Shown: one piece after another, positions 54,880-64,000 of the stretch
Layout: every line of letters begins with the position of its first letter
Numbering within the stretch: position 1 is the first letter of the stretch
Notes under the pieces: generated by a model
Told to the model about the DNA's origin: nothing
Databases searched by the model: none
What the model saw: the letters and a program-made list of their open reading frames with translations, nothing else
Program-made: the position numbers and the translations under genes
DNA from: Aedes albopictus
Lineage: Eukaryota; Arthropoda; Insecta; Diptera; Culicidae
Reading direction: 5' to 3'
Length of the DNA stretch: 64,000 nucleotides
Assembly (NCBI RefSeq): GCF_035046485.1
Contig: NC_085137.1
Location: 14,475,346-14,539,345 of the forward strand

Positions 54880-57360
54880 TACGAACGATAATTGTGCATA
54901 AATTGTCAAACAAATCGTCTGCGGCCGATCGACACCTCTAGATTTCATAGACGCAGAGCGGTGGTCGCGCGCTTTGTCTAGACACTTCAACGATTAGCTG
55001 CCGGTCGACCGACCGACGATGATGATGGTGTGGCGCACATTCCAGAGAAGATCGAATGGGGAGGCGAAGCGTAGGTAAATCACAAATCGCTGAAATATGA
55101 ATGAGTGGGTGGACATTGCGATCTTAAACGAAGTCAACCGAGAGTGTTCCTATCGAGAGTGGTGCGATCGTCGTCATCTCGGGGCAATGATTAATTCCAT
55201 CAACTCTACTCCAAACCCGCTCTCAAGGTTATACCGATGGACTTAGAACAAAAGAAATGATCATTCGCAGCTCAGGGACAATGGCAGAATCCTTTCACAT
55301 CAAGAACCGTTATTTCCTTCGGGCAACCACACAATGCAACAGAAGCTAGTAGGAAATTATTCAATTGCCACACCGCCCGCGAAAAAAAAACCTTCGAAAT
55401 CCCAAATTTGGTCCTCAAAACAATACACCACATTTTACTCCGGAACGCGGTGCGGTCTCCCGTGTATGGCGGCAAGGATCAAAGCGACCTTCCGAGAGGA
55501 GAGGATGACGATCAATTGATTCGCTCTCGGATGCGGGGCGCGACGGGTCGCAGACGATCGGCGAAAAAGTGCCGCCAAATGATTGTTCAAATTCCATATA
55601 TCGATCGTGTATGCATTCGCAAGGTTGCACGGCAGCGCGGCTGTGCCGAAAACCCATAAGACGACGACAACAACTGGAAGGCTGGAAGGATAATGATACA
55701 ACACACAGGCCAGAGCCAAGTGAAGAGCCGAGTGTGGTACAAAAGAATTGATTGCATCATTGGGGGCTGTGAATGTGCCACATATGGTAGCTTCTGATCC
55801 CATTCGGATATGTGAGGAGGGCTGGGTGCCGACGACACGGGGAAGGGCGAGATCGTGAAATAATGTGGGATCGCAGCTCTTTTGTACGACGAGATGATCA
55901 TTCAAGTCCGGTAGTCTCAGCTCGGCTAAAGTGGTGCTTATTTGGGGCTTATTCACAAAAGATACACTGTGGTTGAGGAATTATCATCCCGTAGCAGAAT
56001 ACACAAATGTGACAAACATTTTAAGTATTGACGAAAAGGCTGTATATCAGTGATCTACAACAAACGCTTTATACTAAAGCAGGTTAGATGGATCATATCA
56101 TTCTGAGATCGTACTGGCAGCTGTGCAACATATCTTGTCATTCCTTTATTTTTATTGCGAATATTTTCTTTCTGATCCAAAGCTCTCTGAGTCTGGGAAT
56201 GGACAACCGCGCAGTGATGATGACGACGGTGACGAAGAATGGGATCGATTTATGCTCCGGTCTGCATCAATTCCTGAAAGGTTTGAAGGGTGAAATATTT
56301 TTCATTTTTTTTTTGTTGCTCGTGGTACACTACACTGAAACAGTCACAAATGGGACAGGACACACGAAGGAAACGGTAATGTCTTTCATCATACATATGT
56401 GACGACGACGACGATGATGGTCCCCGCTAGAGGTCATTTCTCCGATGGGACAGCGGAAACGCTGTAGTCTTTTTGGGGCGATCGTTGTTGTTGGAACACA
56501 AAGAACGCACAGGACAATGTGGAACAAAATTGCAAATTACGATCATCAGGAAAGTGATCGCGGTGCGCGCGGTCGGTGTGGTGCTCCGATGTTATATTGT
56601 CATCGATCGGGTTCCATCGAGCTGCGGCGGAAATTTATTTCATTCACTCATATATATTCATAAGGATCGAAAGACGAGGAACCAGGGCCAGGGTCGTGTG
56701 GGGACGGATATTTGTAATTTTGATCTACATCGTTGGGGGACGACAATCAATAACGGTGGAAATTCGAATGGAATCATTCATGATCCAGGAATCGGGCAAG
56801 AAAACAGACGACCAGAAGCTGTTTAGATATGTATCAGGTGAACTTTTAACAGAAATATCCGATGTGTAAACATTCGTTACATACACACATTGTAGTGGAA
56901 TGAATGGGATGAGTGCTTCAAAGGAAACCTATTAAATGGCTACGTGGGTAACGTGATGAACGAAACACAGAAATATTTTCACCGAAAGACACAAAGCAGT
57001 GCATCACTTAAGCACTGGTTGGGGTTTAGATGTTTTAAAGCATAGACATTGTCTGTCTTCTATAGGCGGTATCAATGTCTACAAACCGTCAAGGATGAGA
57101 TCGTACCGAACCGAAACCGAAAGTCAACGGAATTCGTCTCAGAGAGCTCAGCCGTTGAATCAAGTATGCAGAAATACACATCAACAACCTTTTGATCCGT
57201 TTCCAAATTTAATCAGCGGTGGACATGAGCATAATCACCGATGCCATAACATAACAACAAATCGTAAAATCGGAAGCATGTCCAACGTCGTGCGAAACAG
57301 TGGCAACTTTTGGAGAACCACTCAACATCGCGTCCGAATTCTGGTGTAACGTGACCATCA
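54880..57360. other. 2.5-kb single-copy GC-richer stretch, no gene identified
   Basis: The longest repeat-poor part of the window, with GAC/GAT/CGA-rich runs. Overlapping frames include 55435-55956 (minus, 173 codons), 56088-56402 (plus, ATG, two hydrophobic stretches), 56473-56826 and 56999-57349. None has recognisable domains, and frames overlap on both strands, which argues for chance. Composition is similar to the islands at 5.2, 13.1, 20.1, 30.9 and 38.9 kb. It may carry host exons or regulatory DNA. Confidence 0.3.
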
Positions 57361-58054
57361 ACGGCGTCTTCAAACGAGGTACAGTCGAGTCTCTTACTAA
57401 ACGAACTCCTATTAAACGGACTTCTACTAAATGGACTCTTTCTAGACAGGGGTGAGCGTTATAGGAGACTAAGAGCTTATGGGATTTCGGCTTTTTGGGG
57501 GTGTGGCCTATTATCTCGGGTATGTTAAGAGATAGCACAATACTTTCTTCGGCAAAGTTTTAAGGCTTAAAAAAATCTACCATTCAGAACTTTGGTGCAA
57601 ATGATTAGTTGGCAACTTGGCCGCTAGAGGCACCATCAACAGTTTGATGCTAAATTGCACTACAGGAACCACATCAGGTTGTCAAGCAAACTTTACGATA
57701 TGTGGCATCTCAAGACCCTCATAATTTGGAAGGATAGTGTCTTTGGGAAAGTTGTTGGGTACGGCAATAACTTACCGATGATTAGTTGCAAAGCTCGAAA
57801 TTCTTCCACTCGGCGCCGCTAGCGAGCATGTAAATTTCCAAAACATCATATCTCAGAATCCCGATAACTTAGAAAGTTGGTGTCTTCGGCAAAGTTGATC
57901 AGTATGACATAGACTTACATAAAAATGAATATTTGCTTCGCAATTCTGTCACTTGGCGGCGCTAGTGAACATGCAAATTTTGGAAATCTCATAGTTCCAA
58001 ATCCTGATAACTTAGAAAGTTGTCTTCGGCAAAAATGATTAGTATAACCTAGAC

Positions 58055-58376
58055 TTTTGCCGGGACCCGTGGCGTAGTTGGTCACACGTTCGCTTCATAT
58101 GCGGATGGTCATGGGTTTGATTCCCAACCCCGGCACTTGCCATTTTTCGTCAGTTGCTTTTTCCCCGAGAGCAACTGACACTGACCCTCTTCTGAGCTCC
58201 ATGGCTCAAACGGACCCGGATACCTGGACATCGGCGAACTGCTACTCATAATGGACCTCCAATCGGACTGGAAAGGAACAACGGCCATCCATCATTATCC
58301 TTGTGCTCATCATTCTACTAGGTATAAAGTAGAAAAAGGAAAAGCAGCAGAAAGGCAACCAGTTCGATAAAGTAGA
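58055..58376 (+). mobile_element. tRNA-derived SINE at the centre of the inverted array
   Basis: GACCCGTGGCGTAGTTGGTC (box A) and TCATGGGTTTGATTCCCAAC (box B), followed by a ~240-bp body (TCGTCAGTTGCTTTTTCCCC, AGCTCCATGGCTCAAACGG). A third SINE family in this window. Probable imperfect target duplication: GTATAACCTAG (58042) and ATATAATCTAG (58377). Confidence 0.8.
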
Positions 58377-58720
58377 ATATAATCTAGGCGCACTACTTTA
58401 GTGGCAAAATGTTGAATCAAGTTTCCCGTTTCAATGTCATACTGATCAACTTTGCCGAAGACTCCATATTTCTAAGTTATCAGGATTCTGAGCTATGAGA
58501 TTTCCAAAATTTACATCTCTACTAGCGCCACTGAGTGGCAGAATTGCAAAACAAGGATCCCATTTTATGTAAGTCTATGTCATACTGATCAATTTTGCCA
58601 AAGACACCATATTTCCAAGTTATCAGGATTCTGAGCTATTTGATTTCTAAAATTTGCAAGTCCACTAGCGCCACCTAGTGGCAGAACTTCAAAACAAGGG
58701 TTCCATTTTATGCAAGTCAA

Positions 58721-59127
58721 CACTCTTAAAAAAATAGGAATTTACACGTGACGTAAACCATCAACGTACGTAAACATTTCATGACTGAATGGCAAATTTG
58801 ACTCAATTTTACATCCATCATGTAAGTTCGATGTAAATTGCCCAAGATGTCAACAAACCTTTCTGACCAGGTAGGTTGAAACAGTTTTACGTTTATCATT
58901 TATCACAACTCTGTGATACAGTCGAGAGGTACAGTATGTGCCTCTCAATCAGTGGACCAGAGTTCGAGTCCAGTTCATTATTTTATTTACATAAGTTTTA
59001 TCACTCGCTTCGGCTCTAGCGATTGCTAGCTCGCCTTCATTTGTGGTAGAATATGTAAATTTGTGTCAAACGCTCCTTTTATGTGCATCCAAATGAACTT
59101 AAATTTACATGATTTTTTCTAAGAGTG
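58721..59127. mobile_element. 407-bp MITE in the 143-bp array
   Basis: Ends CACTCTTAAAAAAAT and, inverted, CACTCTTAGAAAAAAT, with TTTACA just inside both. Flanked by AA on both sides where the neighbouring array units have TA, so the duplication may be a mutated TA. Contains a tRNA-like sequence at 58913-58976. Confidence 0.75.
58913..58976 (+). other. tRNA-like sequence inside a MITE
   Basis: ATACAGTCGAGAGGTACAGT (box A region) and CAGAGTTCGAGTCCAGTTCA (box B). Not a convincing functional tRNA. Position inside a MITE parallels 24057-24131. Confidence 0.45.
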
Positions 59128-59820
59128 AATGTCATACTGATCAACTTTACCGAAGACACCAACTTTCCAAGTTATCAGGATTCTGAGCTATGAGATTTCT
59201 AAAATTTGCATGGTCACTAGCGCCCCTTATTGGCAGAATTGTGAAGCAAGTGTTCCATTTTATGCAAGTCTATGTCATACTGATCAATTTTGTCGAAGAC
59301 ACCATCTTTCTAAGTTATTAGGATTCTGAGCTATGATATTTCTAAAATATGCATGTTCACTAGCGCCACCTTGTGGCAGAATTTCGAATCAAATGTCTCA
59401 TTTTATGTGTCAGTTATCAGTAGGTCGATTCCAGAGGCACGTTTTCCTCCATTTGGGAAATTTGTGCCGTTCTATGTCATACTGATCAACTTTGCCGAAG
59501 ACACCAACTTTCTAAGTTATCAGGTTGCTGAGCTATGGGGTTTCTAAAATTGGTATGTTCACTAGCGCTGCTTAGTGGGAGAGTTGCGAATCAATTGTTC
59601 CATTTTATGTAAGTCTTTGTCATACTGATCAACTTTGCCAAAGACACCAACTTCCTAAGTTATCAGGATTCTGAGCTATGTGATTTCTAAAATTAGCATG
59701 GACACTAGCACCACCTTGTGGCAGAATTGTGAAGCAATTGTTCATTTTTATGTAAGTTTATGTCGTATTGATCAACTTTGTTGGAGACAACAACTTTCTA
59801 AGTAATCAGGATTCTGAGCT

Positions 59821-60113
59821 GGGGCCCATATAGCCGAGGCGGTAAACGCACGGGTATTCAGCATGACCATGCTGAGGGTGACGGGTTCGATTCCCGGTCG
59901 GTCCAGGATCTTTTCGTAAAGGAAATTTCCTTGACTTCCTTGGGCATAGAGTATCTTCGTGCCTGCCACACGATATACGCATGCAAAATGGTCATTGGCA
60001 GAGGAAGCTCTCAGTTAATAACTGTATAAGTGCTCATAGACCACTAAGCTGAGAAGCAGGCTTTGTCCCAATGAGGACGTTACGCCAAAAAGACGATAAA
60101 GAAGAAGAAGAAG
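59821..60113 (+). mobile_element. tRNA-derived SINE (Feilai-like)
   Basis: GGGGCCCATATAGCCGAGGC (box A), GACGGGTTCGATTCCCGGTC (box B), body TTAATAACTGTATAAGTGCT, end AGGACGTTACGCCAAAAAG then (GAA)n. Same family as 2687-2963. It replaces about 30 bp of the 143-bp unit (host resumes at TCACTAGCGCC) and shows no clear target duplication. Confidence 0.85.
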
Positions 60114-60254
60114 ATCACTAGCGCCACCTTGTGGCAGAATTGCGAAGCAAGTGTTCATTTTTATTTAAGTCATACTGATCAACTTTGTCGGAGACAACAA
60201 CTTTCTAAGTAATCAGGATTCTGAGCTATGAGATTTCTAAAACTTGCAAGTTCA

Positions 60255-60600
60255 CTACCCAGGTAACCAATAAGCATTTGAATAAGCCGTATTTCTGTTT
60301 TATATCTGCATTCGGCCTGCTTACTGCCGTATCATAGCAGTTTGACTGCTAAACTACCCTGCGGATCCCCCTGAAACACCTTTAAAGACCTTTAAACTTC
60401 TTGAAACCCTTCTGAAACATTCCTGAAATTCTTTTGAGTCACTTAAAACACCTGGTCACTCCAAACCCCATTGAAACACCCTTGAAAACCTCTGAAACGT
60501 CGGGATAGCACTCAAACCTCTCTGTAGATACCTTCACAGCCCCCTAAAGCCCCCGTGAACTCCAGCGAAGCCCACTGAAAACCCTTGAAGCAACTTTAAA
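60255..60600. repeat. MITE end and degenerate CCTTGAAAC-type low-complexity sequence
   Basis: CCCAGGTAACCAATAAGCAT at 60259 looks like the terminus of another inverted-repeat element, but no partner end was found. From about 60360 to 60600 the sequence is a run of CCYTTGAAAC / CTGAAACMCC variants with no fixed period. No gene. Confidence 0.45.
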
Positions 60601-60639
60601 CGCGTCTGATACATACTTGTAACGGAAAATCAGCAACAG

Positions 60640-61446
60640 AATAATACGAATCGAGACCAACGGACCCCAGCGAACAAAAAGGACTTGCGATTGGAAACTC
60701 GGTACGTGGAACTGCCGATCTCTCAACTTCATTGGGAGCACCCGCATACTCGCCGATCTACTGAAGGACCGCGGGTTCGGCATCGTAGCGCTGCAGGAGG
60801 TGTGTTGGACAGGATCCATGGTGCGAACGTTTAGAGTTAATCATACCATCTACCAAAGTTGTTGGCCGATCGACGAAAGAATGTGCAGGTTAAGGATCAA
60901 GGGTCGATTCTTCAACTTCAGCATAAACGTGCACAGCCCACACTCTTTAAGCACTGATGATGACAAGGATACATTTCACGCGCAGCTCGAACTCGAGTAC
61001 GATCGCTGCCCAAGCCACCCCGTCAAGATCATCATAGGAAATTTAAACGCCCAGGTAGGCCAGGAGGAGGAATTCAGACTGACGATTGGTAAGTTCAGCG
61101 CCCACCAGCAGACGAATGGTCATACGTAGCACCTTTTTCCAGTACAGCCTCCCTTATCGTTTCACCTGGAGATCACCACAGCAGACGGAATCTCAAATCG
61201 ACCACGTTCTGATTGACGGACGGCACTTCTCCGACATTATCGACGTCAGGACCTATCGTGGCGCCAACATCGACTCCGACCACTATCTGGTGATGGTCAA
61301 TCTGCGCCCAAAACTCTCCGTCATCAACAATGTACGGTACCGGCGACCACCACGGTACAACCTAGAGCGACTGAAACAACCGGATGTCGCCTCAGCATAC
61401 GCGCAGAATCTCGAGGCCGCGTTGCCGGACGAGGGCGAGCTCGATG
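60640..61446 (+). pseudogene. RTE-clade retrotransposon, endonuclease region
   Basis: Plus strand, broken frames: GSTRILADLLKDRGFGIVAL and LQEVCWTGSM (catalytic Glu) around 60735-60830; FNFSINVHSPHSLSTDDDKD, then IIIGNLNAQVGQEEE, where the usual catalytic DFNA is NLNA, around 61020-61060. After a stop and frameshift: SQIDHVLIDGRHFSDIIDVR and ANIDSDHYLVMVNLRPKL (SDH catalytic pair), then PPRYNLERLKQPDVASAYAQ to the insertion at 61447. The copy continues at 63492. The same regions are present in the RTE copy at 32.8-33.9 kb. Confidence 0.8.
61439..61446. repeat. 8-bp target duplication, left copy
   Basis: GCTCGATG, repeated at 63492-63499; it lies within the RTE coding sequence. Confidence 0.9.
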
Positions 61447-63491
61447 GATTGTACGACATTTCCCCGAAAACCAGTTCCCCGAATGAAGTTTTCCCGAAAG
61501 TTATTTCCCCGAAAAATGATTCCCCGAACGAACCGTTTCCCCGAATGGACCGTTTCCCCGAAATATTTATGGTACTATTTTTCGTATTGGTTTCTGAACA
61601 TTTTCTTGAATAATTCCATTGTCTGCACTAGTTATTGAAACGAAATAGCGGAAAGCTAGCATGAGTACAAAGTGTGCCGATGTGTAGTCTTTAGAAAGAT
61701 GTCAAGATCATGGAAACTTTCACACCTCATTGATGTTGTGCATTCCCTCTTATCATGATTTTTTTCGAGATATAATGTTCTTCATGATGCTTCAATGAGG
61801 TTTGCCCTTTTTTTAAATATAGATCGTTCTTTACTGTTGTACTAATTGAAAATGATATGGCACTCAACTAAGATCACGCTCATCATTATTTTCCCTTCTT
61901 TTATTCATAGGCTGTTCTTTCTATTTATTTTTGAATATTCAATCGATGGGCATCAGTCCGGTTAAGTTGAAAACCATAAAAAAACTCAGTTTGATCAAAT
62001 ATTCAATATTCAAAACCAAATATTCAAAAGAATAGCCGACTTCTCAAAGAAGGTAAATCTGTCCTGGGACAGTCAGTGGTTTAATATATTACTACCGTCA
62101 ATAAGGAATGAAATATTACAACTAAAAACAACTGCGTGTTTTAAAAAGAAGCGAAATTTTCAGATGGAATGTTGGCAGAGTGATCAATTAATCATCAGTA
62201 CTTCGGTATGTGAGAAAAGGGAAAGGATAAAAGAATATTGTTAAATCATGGAAATATATCCCAGTATCCATAGAATGCCCTAGATTCGAGGAATGTAAAA
62301 AAAACTCAAGGGACCTAAATGAACTGGTTGTCTATAGGGGTCGCAGTACCGACCACTTTTGGTGAGTACCGGTATTTCGGTACTGGGGCTTACAGTACCG
62401 GTAATACCGGTAAAATACCGGTACTGGAAATTTTTCATTCAAATAAAGAATAATGTATTTTTTACAGAAAATCTACAATCTACCAGGCATTTGAGAAATC
62501 CGGTTTTCAGAGATGTCATAAAATCTAACAAAAATAAATCAAAATAAGCAAAAAGTATAGAAAGAAATGTGTTGTATGAAAGCGTTTTTGGAGCTATTTT
62601 TTAGCTTCTGCTCAGTTTCACAGGCAGTATCCTTATATGTGCCAAAATCAGCTGCAAGGTAAAGACAGTAGAGGGATTCACTTAACAGCGTAAACTGATT
62701 AAACTGATAAAACGTCGCGATCACCAAGACAATCTTGATTATTTCATTCGAAAAATCATGAAACACTTCAAATAAGCATAAAATTATGGCTTACGCAGCA
62801 ATTTAATCTGTTTAGTGAGTACCCCTCCGCCTTTTGCCGAAATGATCTTATTTTAAGCTAGTAAATATTTTTCCAAAATTCATCGTTGATTAAACTAATC
62901 ATTGCAATGATACCCTGTATTTTCAGAAATATTGCATATATGAAATGTTTGTTTGTCAAAGTACTTGGTTTTAAATGTTTTCGTTTATTTCCATTGCATA
63001 TTGGCTATATTATTGACCGGATTTCAGCACTTTAAGAGAGATTTTACGGTACCGAAAGTACCGGTACCAAGGTTCAGTTAGTCAGTTCAGTCGATACCAA
63101 AAATTGGTCGATAATACCGGTATTTTCGGTACCGGTACTACCGGTACTACATCCCTAGTTGTCTAGGACTTCGAAAACATACTTTAACTTTGTTGATGAA
63201 GAAAATTAGAAAGACGGCCTACTGATCCATTCTACCCTATGAACTTCAGCTGAGCAGCCCATTCAGCTTAACGTACTTCAGTCTGACGTACTTTGGCTAA
63301 GTGTACTTCGTCCCAAAGACCGGATCCCCTTAGTTGAGCATTGGGTCAATGTTAAATGGCATATGCAATAATCTTTTCGGGGAAACGGTACATTCGGGGA
63401 AACATTTTTCGGGGAAATGGTACATTCGGGGAAAAAACTTTCGGGGAAACTTCATTCGGGGAACTGGTTTTCGGGGAAATGTCGTACAATC
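61447..63491. mobile_element. 2045-bp element with CCCCGAA minisatellite inverted repeats
   Basis: Terminal inverted repeats start GATTGTACGACATTTCCCCG and match for about 45 bp without mismatch. They then continue as TTCCCCGAA-rich arms (61447-61570 and about 63365-63491). Perfect 8-bp duplication GCTCGATG. The interior contains AAAAGAATAGCC..CAAAGAAGGTAAAT and similar motifs shared with the 27353-30541 element. No transposase frame. A hAT-like element is nested at 62335-63157. Removing the element and one duplication rejoins the RTE frame (GELD to DAPLEE). Confidence 0.85.
62335..63157. mobile_element. 823-bp hAT-like element rich in TACCGGTA
   Basis: Ends TAGGGGTCGCAGTACC and, inverted, TAGGGATGTAGTACC, with an exact 8-bp duplication GTTGTCTA (62327-62334, 63158-63165). 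Repeated TACCGGTA-type palindromic motifs within about 120 bp of each end. No coding capacity. It lies inside the 2045-bp element. Confidence 0.8.
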
Positions 63492-64000
63492 GCTCGATGA
63501 TGCCCCTCTAGAGGAATGCTGGAGTACAGTGAAAGCAGCCATCAACGACGCAGCTGAGAGCACCATCGAGTACGTGGAACGGAATCGACGGAACGAATTT
63601 TTCGACAAATAGTGCAGAACGGTTTTGGAGAAGAAGAACGCAGCGAGGGCGGTATGCTGCAGCAAGGGACCCGACAGAACATGGAACGTTACAAACAGAA
63701 GCGGAAACAGCAGACCCGTCTCTTTCGGGAGGAAAAGTGCCTCCTGGAAGAAGCGGAGTGCGGAGAAATTGAACTGCTGTGCCGTTCCCAAGAAACACGG
63801 AAGTTCTATCAGAAGGTCAATGCATTCCGCAACGGCCTTGTGCCGCAAGCCGAAATATGCAGGGATGAGGGAAGTGAAGGATGCCATTCACCAGCTCAAA
63901 ACCAACAAAGCAGCTGGTAAGGAAGGTATCGCAGCTGAACTCATCAAGATGGGCCCAGAAAAGTTGGCCACCTGTCTGCATCGGCTGATAGTCAGGATCT
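63492..64000 (+). pseudogene. RTE-clade retrotransposon, linker and RT start (runs off window)
   Basis: Resumes the RTE copy: DAPLEECWSTVKAAINDAAE, STIEYVERNRRNEFFDK then a stop at 63610 (usual residue Glu). Then, with frameshifts, QQGTRQNMERYKQKRKQQTR and EEAECGEIELLCRSQETRKF. The first RT block is VKDAIHQLKTNKAAGKEGIA with AELIKMGPEKLATCL. The rest of RT lies beyond the window edge. Confidence 0.8.

Larger units (their letters stand above)
57490..60245. repeat. 143-bp tandem array in two inverted halves
   Basis: The unit contains CATACTGATCAACTTTGCCG, TTATCAGGATTCTGAGCTAT and CACTAGCGCCACCTTGTGGC. In the right part (58430-60245) ACTGATC recurs at 59481, 59624 and (as ATTGATC) 59767, exactly 143 bp apart. 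At 57490-58050 the unit is inverted (GTTGATCAGTATGACATAGA). A SINE sits at the turning point, and a MITE and a second SINE interrupt the right half. Units have diverged by roughly a tenth or more. Confidence 0.85.

Noticed and set aside
55435..55956. 173-codon minus-strand frame
   Set aside because: Overlapping frames on both strands, no domains; the valine run comes from (GAC)n DNA. Not enough to call a gene.
1..64000. CRISPR-like spaced repeats
   Set aside because: The regular arrays (84, 85, 131, 143 and 386 bp) have diverged units with no constant repeat separated by unique spacers, and the DNA is that of an insect.
1..64000. Integrated viral sequence, common in mosquito genomes
   Set aside because: I looked for polymerase, nucleoprotein and glycoprotein motifs in the open frames; all polymerase-like frames belong to non-LTR retrotransposons.

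Overview
This window looks like repeat-dominated intergenic or intronic DNA from a large insect genome, most likely a culicine mosquito of the Aedes type. Evidence for this: tRNA-derived SINEs of the kind abundant in Aedes, non-LTR retrotransposons of RTE, R1, CR1/L2-like and LOA (Lian-like) type, and many short non-coding inverted-repeat elements (MITEs) flanked by TA. The genus is an inference. I found no host protein-coding gene, rRNA, canonical intact tRNA, CRISPR array, LTR retrotransposon or recognisable viral insert. Almost all long open frames are either retrotransposon proteins or by-products of short tandem repeats whose period is a multiple of three.

Layout. 1-4.9 kb: two arrays built on an ACATCAG/TTACATTAG motif (84-85 bp periods), an RTE remnant and two SINEs. 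5.2-6.0 kb: a GC-richer single-copy island with a good splice-donor match. 6.5-7.9 kb: a degenerate 12-bp minisatellite. 8.2-9.3 kb: a SINE pair sharing one outer duplication, and a MITE. 10.8-12.9 kb: a triplicated ~386-bp unit and a third ACATCAG array (131-bp period). 14.4-15.6 kb: a hairpin MITE beside a 1037-bp hAT-like element. 16.0-19.7 kb: a 3.7-kb inverted-repeat element filled with the 12-bp minisatellite. 19.7-24.8 kb: a cluster of palindromic MITEs. 26.0-30.5 kb: another 12-bp array and a 3189-bp element whose terminal inverted repeats are 15-bp minisatellites.

32.5-38.5 kb: an RTE element broken by a SINE and by a reverse-oriented CR1/L2-like element (intact ORF1, ORF2 with its RT core deleted). 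40.0-48.0 kb: a fourth 12-bp array, RTE debris, and an R1-clade element split by a 4662-bp inverted-repeat element. 48.05-53.2 kb: an almost complete LOA-type retrotransposon (endonuclease, RT, RNase H) with a perfect 45-bp target duplication and a MITE inside its RT. 54.9-57.4 kb: single-copy sequence. 57.5-60.2 kb: a 143-bp tandem array in inverted halves. 60.6-64 kb: a second RTE copy split by a 2045-bp element that itself contains an 823-bp hAT-like element.

The most interesting theme is a recurring architecture: large non-coding elements with terminal inverted repeats whose arms or interior consist of short tandem repeats. Two of them (27353-30541 and 61447-63491) share an 8-bp target duplication, a CCCCGAA-type terminal minisatellite and internal motifs, so they look like one family. 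Insertion order can be read directly in several places because target duplications and reading frames rejoin across the inserts.
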